From assembly GCA_903918325.1 (NCBI GenBank), contig CAIXDY010000135.1, forward strand, positions 1 through 10,231: DNA of 10,231 nucleotides, given 5' to 3'. Positions 1 to 7,451 of the stretch are shown piece after piece (the first letter of the stretch is position 1; each line of letters starts with the position of its first letter). The translations under genes were made by a program, and so were the position numbers. This DNA is from an uncultured Actinomycetes bacterium (GTDB lineage Bacteria; Actinomycetota; Actinomycetes; Nanopelagicales; Nanopelagicaceae). The notes under the pieces were generated by a model, which was given only the letters and a program-made list of their open reading frames with translations, did not search any database and had not been told where the DNA came from.

Positions 1-213
1 AACAACTACCGTCCACAGTTCTACTTCCGTACAACTGACGTGACTGGTGTTGTAACACTTCCAGCAGGAACCGAAATGGTTATGCCTGGCGATAACACTG
101 AGATGGCAGTAACTCTCATCCAGCCAATCGCTATGGAAGAAGGACTTCGCTTCGCAATCCGTGAAGGTGGCCGCACAGTAGGTGCTGGTCGCGTTACAAA
201 GATTAAGAAGTAA
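1..213 (+). CDS. tuf: Elongation factor Tu, C-terminal end (partial)
   Basis: This is the last 70 codons of EF-Tu, the GTPase that delivers aminoacyl-tRNA to the ribosomal A site; the 5' part lies outside the window. Frame 1 is open from the first base to TAA at 211-213. The fragment is the domain III beta-barrel, beginning [16 protein letters not shown] and ending with the family hallmark [21 protein letters not shown]. The GTP-binding domain is not visible. A tuf gene directly before rpsJ is the normal junction between the str operon (rpsL-rpsG-fusA-tuf) and the S10 operon in Actinobacteria. The hairpin at 240-265 follows the gene closely. Identification is secure; whether the genome has a second tuf copy cannot be seen. 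Confidence 0.97.
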   Translation, partial: NNYRPQFYFRTTDVTGVVTLPAGTEMVMPGDNTEMAVTLIQPIAMEEGLRFAIREGGRTVGAGRVTKIKK

Positions 214-239
214 GTACTACATACGTTGTAAATGTTTGA

Positions 240-265
240 GCCCGGCGGCATAAAAACCGCCGGGC
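240..265 (+). terminator. GC-rich hairpin after tuf, probable terminator without a U-tract
   Basis: A perfect 9-bp inverted repeat, GCCCGGCGG (240-248) and CCGCCGGGC (257-265), flanks an 8-nt A-rich loop. It sits 27 nt after the tuf stop and is by far the most GC-rich element in the intergenic region, so a transcript structure is very likely. It is followed by ACAAAACAAAAG rather than a run of T, so it is not a canonical intrinsic terminator in either direction. U-less hairpins are commonly proposed as terminators or 3'-end stabilisers in Actinobacteria. It may end str-operon transcripts fully or partly, letting some read-through reach rpsJ. Confidence 0.7.
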
Positions 266-278
266 ACAAAACAAAAGC

Positions 279-284
279 TTGACA
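279..284 (+). promoter_or_regulatory. Possible -35 box (TTGACA) of the S10 operon promoter
   Basis: A perfect TTGACA lies between the tuf hairpin and rpsJ, the position expected for an S10 promoter. The matching -10 is not convincing: the hexamers 16-19 bp downstream match TATAAT at no more than three positions, for example AATTAC at 303-308. A start from them would fall inside the SD at 313-318. A weak alternative -10, TAAATT at 287-292, has no good -35. It could therefore be chance in an AT-rich stretch. Confidence 0.3.
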
Positions 285-312
285 ATTAAATTTAAAACGA
301 AGAATTACTAAG

Positions 313-318
313 AAGGAG
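313..318 (+). promoter_or_regulatory. Strong Shine-Dalgarno site of rpsJ
   Basis: AAGGAG, inside AGAAGGAGAA, lies 6 nt before the ATG at 325. It is one of the strongest ribosome-binding sites in the window, suited to the first gene of the operon, and it fixes the S10 start. Confidence 0.8.
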
Positions 319-324
319 AACGAC

Positions 325-633
325 ATGGCGGGACAAAAGATCCGCATTCGACTCAAGGCCTACGACCATGAGGTGATTGACTCTTCAGCGAAGAAAATCG
401 TTGAGACAGTCGAGCGCACTGGTGCAACTGTTGCTGGCCCAGTGCCGCTACCTACAGAGAAGAACACATACTGTGTGATTCGCTCTCCTCACAAATACAA
501 GGACAGCCGCGAACATTTCGAGATGCGCACACACAAGCGCTTAATCGACATCATCGACCCAACACCTAAGACTGTTGATTCATTGATGCGTCTTGATCTA
601 CCTGCAGGCGTCGACATCGAGATTAAGCTCTAA
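325..633 (+). CDS. rpsJ: 30S ribosomal protein S10
   Basis: S10 of the small-subunit head, which also acts as NusE in transcription antitermination by binding NusB and NusG. The product is 102 residues, the normal family length. It opens with [20 protein letters not shown] and carries the long-loop region with [20 protein letters not shown] at about residues 50-70, followed by the conserved [17 protein letters not shown]. The start is fixed by the good SD 6 nt upstream and by agreement with the family N-terminus. It is the first gene of the S10 operon, 111 bp after tuf and 17 bp before rplC. Nothing is unusual in the protein. Confidence 0.98.
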   Translation: MAGQKIRIRLKAYDHEVIDSSAKKIVETVERTGATVAGPVPLPTEKNTYCVIRSPHKYKDSREHFEMRTHKRLIDIIDPTPKTVDSLMRLDLPAGVDIEIKL

Positions 634-650
634 GGAAAGGACGACAGTAA

Positions 651-1343
651 ATGACATATACAACTCAAGGCGCTGGCTCGTCCATCAAGGGCGTCCTCGG
701 TAAGAAACTTGGAATGACACAGGTTTTTGATGCTAACAACAAGATGGTTCCAGTAACCGTTGTTGAAGCTGGTCCATGCGTAGTTACGCAGATTCGTACT
801 CCTGAAAAAGATGGTTATTCAGCAGTTCAAATCGCGTTCGGTGCAATTGACCCAAAGAAAATTACTAAGCCACTTCTTGGCCACTTCGCTAAAGCTGGCG
901 TGACACCACGTCGCTCTGTTGCAGAACTTCGCACACTTGATACAACTTCTTATTCAGTTGGACAAGAACTCGGTGCAACAGTTTTCGCAGCTGGTGAATT
1001 AGTCGATGCAACTGGAACAAGTACTGGTAAAGGAACTGCTGGTGTTATGAAGCGCCACGGTTTCGGTGGTCTTGGTTCATCTCACGGTGTAGATCGTAAG
1101 CACCGTATGCCAGGTTCAATCGGTGCATGTTCAACACCAGGTCGTGTTTTCAAGGGAATGCGTATGGCAGGAGTTATGGGTGGCGTTCGCGTTACAACTC
1201 AAAATCTTGTTGTTCATTCTGTTGATGCAGACCGCAACTTACTTCTAATCAAGGGATCAGTTCCTGGTCCTGATGGACAACTAGTTTTCATTCGCTCAGC
1301 TGCAAAGCATGCGATCTTTGAAACTGCAAAGGCTGGTGCATAA
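651..1343 (+). CDS. rplC: 50S ribosomal protein L3
   Basis: L3 is a primary 23S rRNA-binding protein whose central extension reaches toward the peptidyl-transferase centre. The product is 230 residues, slightly longer than the 209 of E. coli because of about 13 extra residues before [14 protein letters not shown]. The signature region runs from about residue 136 to 180 and includes [20 protein letters not shown] and [15 protein letters not shown]. The residue aligned by eye with E. coli Gln150, the PrmB methylation target, is Ser161, so that modification is not possible at this position. An SD-like GGAAAGG (634-640) lies 10 nt before the ATG. An internal start nearer the core is possible, but no better SD is seen. 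Confidence 0.97.
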   Translation: MTYTTQGAGSSIKGVLGKKLGMTQVFDANNKMVPVTVVEAGPCVVTQIRTPEKDGYSAVQIAFGAIDPKKITKPLLGHFAKAGVTPRRSVAELRTLDTTSYSVGQELGATVFAAGELVDATGTSTGKGTAGVMKRHGFGGLGSSHGVDRKHRMPGSIGACSTPGRVFKGMRMAGVMGGVRVTTQNLVVHSVDADRNLLLIKGSVPGPDGQLVFIRSAAKHAIFETAKAGA

Positions 1344-1345
1344 TC

Positions 1346-2011
1346 ATGGCGCTTACTCTTGAAGTAAAAAACACCGAAGGCAAGAAGGTTGGATCAGTAG
1401 ATCTACCTGCTGAAATCTTCGATGCACAGACAAACGTTCCATTGATTCACCAAGTCGTTACAGCGCAACTTGCTGCTGCACGTCAAGGTACTCAAAAGGC
1501 GAAGAACCGTGGTGAAACATCGGGTTCAGGTAAGAAGCCATTCAAGCAAAAGGGAACTGGACGCGCCCGTCAGGGTTCTATCCGCGCTCCTTTGCAACGT
1601 GGTGGTGGTGCAGCACATGCTGTTCGCCCACGTACTTATTTCCAACGCACACCTAAGAAAATGATTGCTGCAGCTTTGCGCGGAGTTCTTTCAGATCGCC
1701 AACGCAACGATCGTATTCACGTGTTGGATTCAATCTCAGCAGCGCCTTCTACAAAGGCAGCGATCGCAGCAGTTCGTCAGTTCAGCACACGCAAGAATCT
1801 TCTTGTAGTTGTCTCTCGTACTGAAGATATTGCATGGCGTTCACTTCGTAATGCTGATGACCTACATCTTCTTGTTCCAGATCAGTTGAATGCATATGAC
1901 ATCCTCAAGAGCGATGACATCGTCTTCTCTGAAAGTGCGATCAAGGATTTCTTAGCTGGCCCACGTAAAGTGGCAACAGCTGTTGCACGTGAGAGCGAGG
2001 TCAACGCATGA
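1346..2011 (+). CDS. rplD: 50S ribosomal protein L4
   Basis: L4 binds 23S rRNA and its long loop lines the nascent peptide exit tunnel. The product is 221 residues, typical for Actinobacteria. The tunnel loop lies at about residues 45-97 and contains the signature [20 protein letters not shown] followed by an [14 protein letters not shown] segment. The ATG is 2 nt after the rplC stop with no close strong SD, so initiation is probably coupled to termination of rplC. In E. coli, L4 also autoregulates the S10 operon through its long leader; the 111-bp tuf-rpsJ gap here leaves little room for such a leader, so this role should not be assumed. It overlaps rplW by ATGA. Confidence 0.97.
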   Translation: MALTLEVKNTEGKKVGSVDLPAEIFDAQTNVPLIHQVVTAQLAAARQGTQKAKNRGETSGSGKKPFKQKGTGRARQGSIRAPLQRGGGAAHAVRPRTYFQRTPKKMIAAALRGVLSDRQRNDRIHVLDSISAAPSTKAAIAAVRQFSTRKNLLVVVSRTEDIAWRSLRNADDLHLLVPDQLNAYDILKSDDIVFSESAIKDFLAGPRKVATAVARESEVNA

Positions 2012-2301
2012 AAGATTACCGCGATGTACTAGTAGCACCAGTTGTCTCTGAAAAGAGCTACGGATTGCTAGATGAAAACAAGTACACATTTATTGTTTCA
2101 CCTGATGCAAATAAGACCGAGATCAAGATCGCGGTTGAAAAAGTATTTGGTGTAAAGGTGCTTAGCGTTAACACCATGAACCGTCAGGGTAAGAACAAGA
2201 AGACCCGTTTCGGTGATGGAAAGCGTAAAGACACAAAGCGCGCAATTGTGCAGGTAGCAGCTGGCGACCGTATCGACATCTTCGGGGGACCGGTTTCCTA
2301 A
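2008..2301 (+). CDS. rplW: 50S ribosomal protein L23
   Basis: L23 sits at the peptide exit site and is the docking point for trigger factor and the signal recognition particle. It has 97 residues, the usual length. Visible hallmarks are the N-terminal [10 protein letters not shown] (residues 11-20), KYTFIV, the helix [16 protein letters not shown] (36-51) and a basic loop [19 protein letters not shown] (61-79). The ATG overlaps the rplD stop as ATGA (2008-2011), a translational-coupling arrangement. The SD-like GAGAGCGAGG lies at 1991-2000 inside rplD. A 33-bp gap follows before rplB. Confidence 0.97.
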   Translation: MKDYRDVLVAPVVSEKSYGLLDENKYTFIVSPDANKTEIKIAVEKVFGVKVLSVNTMNRQGKNKKTRFGDGKRKDTKRAIVQVAAGDRIDIFGGPVS

Positions 2302-2334
2302 GGGAAAGCGGACTTCTAAGAGAAAAGGATCATC

Positions 2335-3168
2335 ATGGCACTTCGTAAATTAAAGCCAACGACCCCGGGTCAACGCGGCGCAAGCGTTCCAGATTTCGCT
2401 GAAATCACACGCTCTACACCAGAAAAATCTTTGGTACGTCCAATCCACTCAAAGGGTGGTCGTAACAATGCAGGTCGCATCACTGTTCGTCACCAAGGTG
2501 GCGGTCACAAGCGTGCGTATCGCCTCATCGATTTCGTCCGTAACGATAAAGATGGTGTGCCAGCAAAGGTCGCTCATATTGAGTACGACCCAAACCGCAC
2601 AGCACGTATCGCTCTACTGCATTATGCAGATGGAGAAAAGCGTTACATCATCGCTCCAAATAAATTAGAGCAAGGTGCAACAGTTGAAAACGGTCCGAAG
2701 GCAGATATCAAGCCAGGCAATAACTTGCCACTTCGCAATATTCCAGTAGGTACAACAGTTCACGCAATTGAACTTCGTCCAGGTGGAGGAGCAAAGATTG
2801 CTCGTTCAGCTGGTGCATCAGTTCAGCTTGTTGCTAAAGAAGGTGCAACTGCGCAACTACGTATGCCATCTGGTGAAATTCGTAACGTTGATGTTCGTTG
2901 CCGCGCAACTGTTGGTGAAGTTGGAAACGCAGAACAAGGAAATATCAACTACGGAAAAGCAGGCCGTATGCGTTGGAAGGGCAAGCGCCCATCTGTTCGC
3001 GGTGTTGTTATGAACCCAGTAGATCACCCACACGGTGGTGGTGAAGGTAAAACTTCTGGTGGACGTCACCCAGTGACTCCATGGGGTCAACCTGAAGGCC
3101 GCACACGTAAGAAGAAAGCATCAGATTCAATGATCGTCCGTCGTCGCAAGTCGAATAAGAAGCGGTAG
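2335..3168 (+). CDS. rplB: 50S ribosomal protein L2
   Basis: L2 is a core 23S rRNA-binding protein needed for subunit association and peptidyl-transferase activity. The product is 277 residues, the standard length. The C-terminal signature [20 protein letters not shown] begins at residue 227; His231 corresponds by eye to the functionally important His229 of E. coli. The following [13 protein letters not shown] is typical of Actinobacteria. The N-terminal OB-fold region includes [17 protein letters not shown] (44-60). The SD AAAGGAT lies 4 nt before the ATG. It uses the rare TAG stop, whereas every other complete gene here but two ends in TAA. Confidence 0.98.
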   Translation: MALRKLKPTTPGQRGASVPDFAEITRSTPEKSLVRPIHSKGGRNNAGRITVRHQGGGHKRAYRLIDFVRNDKDGVPAKVAHIEYDPNRTARIALLHYADGEKRYIIAPNKLEQGATVENGPKADIKPGNNLPLRNIPVGTTVHAIELRPGGGAKIARSAGASVQLVAKEGATAQLRMPSGEIRNVDVRCRATVGEVGNAEQGNINYGKAGRMRWKGKRPSVRGVVMNPVDHPHGGGEGKTSGGRHPVTPWGQPEGRTRKKKASDSMIVRRRKSNKKR

Positions 3169-3180
3169 GTAGGAGCCCTC

Positions 3181-3465
3181 ATGCCAAGAAGTCTCAAGAA
3201 GGGTCCATTCGTTGATGGACATCTACAAAAGAAAGTAGATGCACAAAACGATGCCAACACAAAGAACGTGATTAAAACATGGTCACGTCGCTCAATGATC
3301 ATTCCTTCAATGATTGGTCACACCATTGCAGTCCATGACGGACGCAAGCACATCCCAGTTTTCATTACTGATGCCATGGTCGGTCACAAGCTTGGTGAAT
3401 TTTCACCAACTCGTACTTTCCGTGGTCACGTAAAGGGCGAAGATCGGAGAGCAACACGTGCCTAA
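3181..3465 (+). CDS. rpsS: 30S ribosomal protein S19
   Basis: S19 lies in the 30S head, binds near S13 and contacts tRNA and the intersubunit bridges. It has 94 residues, the normal length. It starts [19 protein letters not shown] and has the hallmark segment [20 protein letters not shown] (33-52), then [17 protein letters not shown] (68-84). The SD AGGAG at 3171-3175 is 5 nt before the ATG. Its last 8 nt overlap the GTG start of rplV, so the two genes are probably translationally coupled. Confidence 0.98.
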   Translation: MPRSLKKGPFVDGHLQKKVDAQNDANTKNVIKTWSRRSMIIPSMIGHTIAVHDGRKHIPVFITDAMVGHKLGEFSPTRTFRGHVKGEDRRATRA

Positions 3466-3853
3466 TTCACCTCTAATTGCTCGCGCAGTTTTGCGCGACA
3501 TCCGCCACACACCACAGAAAGCTCGTCGCGTTGTCGACTTGGTTCGTGGAATGCGCGCAGATGAAGCGTTGTCAGTTTTGAAGTTTGCTCCACAATCAGC
3601 TGGTTCTGATGTGTTCACACTTCTTAACTCTGCAGTTGCTAATGCAAAGCAGCAGAACCCAGCTATTCGTGATGCTTCAGAACTTTGGGTTGTTGAAGCA
3701 CTCGTCGATGAGGGCCGCACAATGAAGCGTTTTCGCCCACGTGCACAAGGTCGCGGTTTCCGTATCTTGAAGCGTTCATCACACATCTCAGTTGCAGTAA
3801 GCGATTCAAAAGTTGCTTCTAAAACTATGAACAAGAAGGGAGCGACCAAGTAA
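3458..3853 (+). CDS. rplV: 50S ribosomal protein L22 (GTG start)
   Basis: L22 binds several 23S domains and its beta-hairpin lines the exit tunnel, the site where macrolide-resistance mutations arise. The product is 131 residues, longer than the 110 of E. coli through a short N-terminal and a basic C-terminal extension. The helix [15 protein letters not shown] (18-32) and the tunnel hairpin, [20 protein letters not shown] at 84-103, are the family hallmarks, and the hairpin looks intact. GTG at 3458 is chosen because GGAGAG (3446-3451) lies 6 nt upstream and it gives a family-like N-terminus. It begins inside rpsS and ends in a TAATG overlap with rpsC. Confidence 0.96.
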   Translation: MPNSPLIARAVLRDIRHTPQKARRVVDLVRGMRADEALSVLKFAPQSAGSDVFTLLNSAVANAKQQNPAIRDASELWVVEALVDEGRTMKRFRPRAQGRGFRILKRSSHISVAVSDSKVASKTMNKKGATK

Positions 3854-4620
3854 TGGGTCAAAAAGTAAACCCACACGGCTTCCGTCTCGGTATCACAACT
3901 GAATTTAAGTCACGTTGGTATGCAGACAAGTTGTACAAGGATTACGTCAAGGAAGATGTCGAAATCCGTCGCTTGATGCAGAAAGGTATGGAGCGCGCTG
4001 GCGTATCTCGAATTGAAATCGAGCGTACACGTGATCGCGTTCGTATCGATCTACATACTGCCCGCCCAGGAATCGTTATTGGCCGTCGTGGTCAAGAAGC
4101 CGATATCTTGCGTCAACGTTTAGAAAAGCTAACCGGCAAGCAGGTTCAGCTAAATATTCTTGAAGTTAAGAATCCAGAAATCGATGCGCAATTAGTTGCA
4201 CAGGGAATTGCTGAGCAGTTAGCTGCTCGTGTTTCTTTCCGTCGTGCGATGAAGAAGTCAATGCAAACTGCAATGAAGTCTGGCGCACAAGGTATTCGTG
4301 TTCAGTGCGGTGGTCGTCTAGGCGGCGCTGAAATGTCACGTTCTGAGTTCTATCGTGAAGGTCGCGTTCCATTGCACACACTTCGTGCCGATATTGATTA
4401 TGGCTTCTATGAAGCACATACAACTTTCGGACGCTTGGGTGTAAAGGTCTGGATCTATAAGGGCGAAATTATTGGTTCACGTGCAGAGCGTGCAGCAACT
4501 GCACTTGCAGAAGCACGCGCACCAAAGCCAGAGCGTCGCGGACCACGTAATCCACGTGCACCTCGCGGTGAAGTAACTGTTTCGCATACAGCACCTTCAG
4601 CGGAAGGAGCAACTAACTAA
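3853..4620 (+). CDS. rpsC: 30S ribosomal protein S3
   Basis: S3 sits at the mRNA entry channel of the 30S head and takes part in mRNA unwinding. The product is 255 residues. It begins [20 protein letters not shown], with an actinobacterial-type [14 protein letters not shown] segment, then a type II KH domain whose GxxG loop is IGRRG (Gly77-Gly80). The C-terminal domain has [20 protein letters not shown]. The last 40 or so residues form a Pro/Arg/Glu-rich tail, common in Actinobacteria and absent from E. coli S3 (233 aa). The start overlaps the rplV stop as TAATG, with AAGGGAG at 3836-3842 as SD; the stop overlaps rplP the same way. Confidence 0.98.
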   Translation: MGQKVNPHGFRLGITTEFKSRWYADKLYKDYVKEDVEIRRLMQKGMERAGVSRIEIERTRDRVRIDLHTARPGIVIGRRGQEADILRQRLEKLTGKQVQLNILEVKNPEIDAQLVAQGIAEQLAARVSFRRAMKKSMQTAMKSGAQGIRVQCGGRLGGAEMSRSEFYREGRVPLHTLRADIDYGFYEAHTTFGRLGVKVWIYKGEIIGSRAERAATALAEARAPKPERRGPRNPRAPRGEVTVSHTAPSAEGATN

Positions 4621-5033
4621 TGTTAATTCCACGTCGTGTTAAGCACCGTAAGCAGCACCACCCATCTCGTAGTGGTGCAGCTAAGGGCGGAACTGCAGTT
4701 GCATTTGGTGACTTTGGTTTGCAAGCTCTAGAGCCTGCTTACGTAACAAACCGTCAGATTGAATCTGCACGTATTGCAATGACTCGTTACATCAAGCGTG
4801 GTGGAAAGGTTTGGATCAATATTTATCCAGATCGTCCACTTACTAAGAAGCCTGCTGAAACTCGTATGGGTTCCGGTAAAGGTTCACCTGAATGGTGGAT
4901 TGCAAACGTAAAGCCAGGGCGCGTTATGTTTGAAATCTCTGGTGTTACAGAAGCAATTGCTAACGAAGCTATGCGTCTTGCAAGTCACAAGCTTCCAATG
5001 AAGTGTCGAGTAGTAAAGCGTGAGGAGGCATAA
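4620..5033 (+). CDS. rplP: 50S ribosomal protein L16
   Basis: L16 binds 23S and 5S rRNA regions near the A site and helps position aminoacyl-tRNA. It has 137 residues, the standard length. It opens [14 protein letters not shown] and contains [20 protein letters not shown] and [20 protein letters not shown] (81-100), the loop reaching toward the catalytic centre; Arg82 matches by eye the E. coli Arg81 position. The ATG overlaps the rpsC stop as TAATG, with a strong SD GGAAGGAG at 4602-4609. The stop TAA abuts the GTG of rpmC. Confidence 0.98.
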   Translation: MLIPRRVKHRKQHHPSRSGAAKGGTAVAFGDFGLQALEPAYVTNRQIESARIAMTRYIKRGGKVWINIYPDRPLTKKPAETRMGSGKGSPEWWIANVKPGRVMFEISGVTEAIANEAMRLASHKLPMKCRVVKREEA

Positions 5034-5249
5034 GTGGCTATTACAACTAATGAAGAGCTACGCCAATTGTCAGCTGAAGAGTTAACAAGCAAGGTGCGCG
5101 AACTGAAGGAAGAACTTTTCAACCTTCGCTTCCAAGCAGCTACTGGTCAACTTGAAAGCCACGGTCGCTTAAGCGCTGTGCGCAAAGAAATTGCTCGCGT
5201 CTACACAATCGTTCGCGAACGCGAACTAGGAATCGGGGGAGCTGCGTAA
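5034..5249 (+). CDS. rpmC: 50S ribosomal protein L29 (GTG start)
   Basis: L29 is a small helical protein next to L23 at the peptide exit site. It has 71 residues, within the family range. Two helices are visible: [20 protein letters not shown] (9-28) and, after [18 protein letters not shown], a second one ending in [17 protein letters not shown]. The GTG at 5034 directly abuts the rplP TAA with zero spacing. The perfect SD AGGAGG (5023-5028) lies 5 nt upstream and fixes this non-ATG start. The stop overlaps the rpsQ ATG (TAATG). Confidence 0.97.
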   Translation: MAITTNEELRQLSAEELTSKVRELKEELFNLRFQAATGQLESHGRLSAVRKEIARVYTIVRERELGIGGAA

Positions 5250-5518
5250 TGACTACGTCACCTGCAGATCGCAGCGACCGCAAGGTCCGTGAAGGAATTG
5301 TTATCAGCGACAAGATGGATAAGACCATCACTGTTGAAGTTTCAAATCGTGTAAAGCACGGTATGTACTCAAAAGTTATGTCTCGCTCTAGCAAGTTAAA
5401 AGCACATGACGAGCAGAACACTGCCGGCATGGGCGATCGTGTACTCATCATGGAAACTCGTCCATTGTCAGCAACAAAGCGCTGGCGTTTGGTCGAGATT
5501 CTCGAGAAGGCAAAGTAA
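5249..5518 (+). CDS. rpsQ: 30S ribosomal protein S17
   Basis: S17 is an OB-fold primary 16S rRNA-binding protein needed early in 30S assembly. It has 89 residues, slightly longer than E. coli (84) because of a polar N-terminal stretch, TTSPADRSD. Hallmarks are [20 protein letters not shown], the [19 protein letters not shown] strand and [20 protein letters not shown] near the C-terminus. The start overlaps the rpmC TAA (TAATG), with a G-rich SD GGGGGAG at 5235-5241. It is the last gene of the S10 block; only 18 bp separate it from rplN, so no terminator divides S10 from spc. Confidence 0.98.
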   Translation: MTTSPADRSDRKVREGIVISDKMDKTITVEVSNRVKHGMYSKVMSRSSKLKAHDEQNTAGMGDRVLIMETRPLSATKRWRLVEILEKAK

Positions 5519-5536
5519 GGGTCTGGTGGATAACTA

Positions 5537-5905
5537 ATGATTCAACAAGAATCGCGCCTACGCGTTGCGGATAACACAGGAGCTAAAGAGCTTCTCTGTA
5601 TTCGTGTGCTCGGTGGATCCAAGCGCCGTTATGCCGGTATCGGAGACATCATCGTCTGTTCTGTTAAGGATGCAATTCCTGGCGGACAAGTTAAGAAGGG
5701 TGAAGTCGTAAAGGCTGTCATCGTTCGTACAGTTAAAGAACGTCGTCGTCCAGACGGTTCTTACATCAAGTTTGATGAAAATGCCGCAGTGATCTTGAAG
5801 GCTGATGGCGAACCACGTGGAACTCGTATCTTCGGACCGGTTGCACGCGAACTTCGCGATAAGAAGTACATGAAGATCATCTCGCTAGCTCCGGAGGTGT
5901 TGTAA
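5537..5905 (+). CDS. rplN: 50S ribosomal protein L14
   Basis: L14 is a very conserved beta-barrel protein at the subunit interface, forming an intersubunit bridge with 16S rRNA; it is also the binding site of the silencing factor RsfS. It has 122 residues, exactly the usual length. It opens [20 protein letters not shown], followed by [17 protein letters not shown], the basic [19 protein letters not shown] loop and a [13 protein letters not shown] segment. It is the first gene of the spc block. The SD is weak (GGTGGA, 5525-5530), and no promoter is evident in the 18-bp gap, so it is probably transcribed with the S10 genes. Confidence 0.98.
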   Translation: MIQQESRLRVADNTGAKELLCIRVLGGSKRRYAGIGDIIVCSVKDAIPGGQVKKGEVVKAVIVRTVKERRRPDGSYIKFDENAAVILKADGEPRGTRIFGPVARELRDKKYMKIISLAPEVL

Positions 5906-5907
5906 AC

Positions 5908-6219
5908 ATGGCCAAGATTAAAAAAGATGACACTGTTTTGGTTATCGCTGGAAAAGATCGCGGCGTAACTGGAAAAGTTCTATCTGTCGATGGAAATCGC
6001 ATCCTTGTTGAAGGTGTTAATCGTCAAAAGCGTCACACCAAAGAAACAACTGGAGATCGCGGCGTCAAAGTTGGCGGAATCATCACTGTCGAAGCATCAG
6101 TTCATATTTCAAATGTCATGGTCACAGATGGCGATGGCAAGGCAACTCGTCTTGGCGTTCGCAAGAATGACGAAGGCAAAAATGTTCGCGTTTCACGTCG
6201 CACCGGAAAGGACATCTAA
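5908..6219 (+). CDS. rplX: 50S ribosomal protein L24
   Basis: L24 initiates 50S assembly by binding the 5' region of 23S rRNA. It has 103 residues, the usual length. The KOW motif lies at about residues 7-34 ([20 protein letters not shown]), followed by [13 protein letters not shown] and the conserved [16 protein letters not shown] stretch. The SD GGAGGTG at 5893-5899 lies 8 nt before the ATG and 2 nt separate it from the rplN stop. Its stop overlaps the rplE start as TAATG. Confidence 0.98.
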   Translation: MAKIKKDDTVLVIAGKDRGVTGKVLSVDGNRILVEGVNRQKRHTKETTGDRGVKVGGIITVEASVHISNVMVTDGDGKATRLGVRKNDEGKNVRVSRRTGKDI

Positions 6220-6776
6220 TGTCAACAGCGTTAGACACACGTCTGAAGGCTAAGTACAAGAGCGACATCGCTCCTGCACTTAAAACTCAATTCGGATATT
6301 CGAACGTGATGCAGATTCCAAACCTGACCAAGATTGTGGTCAACATGGGTGTTGGCGATGCAGCTCGCGATTCAAAGCTTATTGAAGGTGCAATTCGCGA
6401 TTTAGCAACTATCACTGGCCAAAAGCCACAAGTTACTAAATCACGTAAATCAATTGCGCAGTTCAAACTCCGTGAAGGTCAACCAATTGGTGCGCACGTA
6501 ACAATGCGCGGAGATCGTATGTGGGAGTTCGCAGATCGCTTGCTTTCAATCTCACTTCCACGTATCCGCGACTTCCGTGGTCTTTCACCAAAGCAGTTTG
6601 ATGGAAAAGGAAACTACACATTCGGTTTAACTGAACAAGTAGTTTTCCCAGAAATCGAACAAGACAAAATCGATCGTACTCGCGGTATGGACATCACAAT
6701 TGTTACTACAGCTAAGAACGATGAAGAAGGTCGCGCACTACTTAAGGCGCTCGGCTTTCCGTTCAAGGAGGCATAA
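6219..6776 (+). CDS. rplE: 50S ribosomal protein L5
   Basis: L5 binds 5S rRNA and forms part of the central protuberance, contacting P-site tRNA and S13. It has 185 residues, near the family norm of about 180. Hallmarks are [20 protein letters not shown] (36-55), [20 protein letters not shown], the [20 protein letters not shown] segment, [20 protein letters not shown] and the C-terminal [20 protein letters not shown]. The start overlaps the rplX TAA (TAATG), with SD GGAAAGGA just upstream inside rplX. Its 3' end carries the AAGGAGG SD for the S14 gene. Confidence 0.98.
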   Translation: MSTALDTRLKAKYKSDIAPALKTQFGYSNVMQIPNLTKIVVNMGVGDAARDSKLIEGAIRDLATITGQKPQVTKSRKSIAQFKLREGQPIGAHVTMRGDRMWEFADRLLSISLPRIRDFRGLSPKQFDGKGNYTFGLTEQVVFPEIEQDKIDRTRGMDITIVTTAKNDEEGRALLKALGFPFKEA

Positions 6777-6779
6777 GAG

Positions 6780-6965
6780 ATGGCAAAGACATCGCTGAAA
6801 GTTAAAGCAGCACGCAAGCCAAAGTTTAAGGTTCGCGGCTATACCCGTTGTCAGCGTTGTGGTCGTCCACACTCTGTCTACCAAAAGTTTGGAATTTGTC
6901 GCGTGTGCTTCCGTGAAATGGCGCACCGTGGTGAACTTCCTGGCATCACCAAGGCATCTTGGTAA
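6780..6965 (+). CDS. rpsZ: 30S ribosomal protein S14, zinc-binding type (type Z)
   Basis: S14 completes assembly of the 30S head. At 61 residues this is the short, zinc-binding (C+) form, also named rpsN or rpsN1, rather than the roughly 100-residue zinc-free form. The zinc ribbon is Cys24-x2-Cys27 and Cys40-x2-Cys43, within [20 protein letters not shown], followed by [20 protein letters not shown]. All four ligands are present. The SD AAGGAGG (6765-6771) lies 8 nt before the ATG. Many Actinobacteria keep a second, zinc-independent S14 elsewhere under Zur control; that copy, if any, is not in this window. A 74-bp gap follows. Confidence 0.97.
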   Translation: MAKTSLKVKAARKPKFKVRGYTRCQRCGRPHSVYQKFGICRVCFREMAHRGELPGITKASW

Positions 6966-7022
6966 TCCGTTCTATCCAATAACTACAACGAAATAGGTCC
7001 GACAAGGAAACCAGTTCGAGAA

Positions 7023-7038
7023 AGGCCACGAGGCCACG
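7023..7038 (+). repeat. Tandem 8-bp repeat (AGGCCACG x2) with small hairpin before rpsH
   Basis: Two perfect adjacent copies of AGGCCACG lie at 7023-7030 and 7031-7038, ending 1 nt before the rpsH ATG. Because GGCC is self-complementary, the RNA can fold GGCC(7024-7027)-ACGA-GGCC(7032-7035), a 4-bp all-GC stem with a tetraloop. The only SD-like element at normal spacing, GAGG (7030-7033), lies half in the loop and half in the 3' stem strand. The repeat is certain; a regulatory role is inference. Confidence 0.6.
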
Positions 7039-7039
7039 T

Positions 7040-7444
7040 ATGACAATGACAGATCCGATCGCAGACATGTTGACTCGTCTGCGCAATGCGAACTCTGCCT
7101 ACCATGATTCGGTTTCAATGCCGTCATCATCGGTCAAGGTAAGAATTGCAGCGATCCTTCAGCAAGAAGGTTTTATCGCTACACATCGCGTTGAAGATGC
7201 AGAAAATGGAGTGGGAAAAAATCTCATTCTTGAACTTAAGTTTGGTGCAAACCGTGAGCGTTCAATCGCTGGATTGCGTCGAGTAAGCAAGCCAGGACTT
7301 CGCGTTTACGCAAAGTCAACAGCTCTTCCAAAAGTACTTGGTGGGCTTGGCGTTGCAATCATTTCAACTTCATCTGGATTGCTTACTGATAAGCAAGCCA
7401 ATAAGCAGGGCGTAGGCGGAGAAGTTCTCGCCTATGTATGGTGA
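7040..7444 (+). CDS. rpsH: 30S ribosomal protein S8
   Basis: S8 binds the central domain of 16S rRNA and is needed early in 30S assembly; in E. coli it also represses the spc operon by binding its mRNA at the rplE region. The product is 134 residues, as expected. It opens [20 protein letters not shown], has the [20 protein letters not shown] region (82-101), and ends with the rRNA-binding [20 protein letters not shown] (109-128) then VLAYVW. A second ATG at 7046 gives a start two codons later; the SD is weak for both. The gene is preceded by the longest internal gap of the operon. It ends in TGA. Confidence 0.98.
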   Translation: MTMTDPIADMLTRLRNANSAYHDSVSMPSSSVKVRIAAILQQEGFIATHRVEDAENGVGKNLILELKFGANRERSIAGLRRVSKPGLRVYAKSTALPKVLGGLGVAIISTSSGLLTDKQANKQGVGGEVLAYVW

Positions 7445-7451
7445 TCGATAA

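Noticed and set aside
219..232. Imperfect palindrome around TACATACGTTGTA after tuf
   Set aside because: Short, AT-rich and interrupted; not distinguishable from chance as an operator.
2294..2307. Inverted repeat TTTCC-TAAG-GGAAA at the rplW end
   Set aside because: Only a 5-bp, AT-containing stem over the stop codon, with no U-tract; too weak to call a terminator or attenuator.
3403..3876. 157-codon open frame on the minus strand over rplV
   Set aside because: It is fully antisense to an unmistakable L22 gene, has no family resemblance, and is explained by the codon bias of the sense strand.
5519..5536. Possible promoter or terminator at the S10/spc boundary
   Set aside because: The 18-bp gap has no hairpin and no -10/-35 pair; only a weak SD-like GGTGGA is visible.
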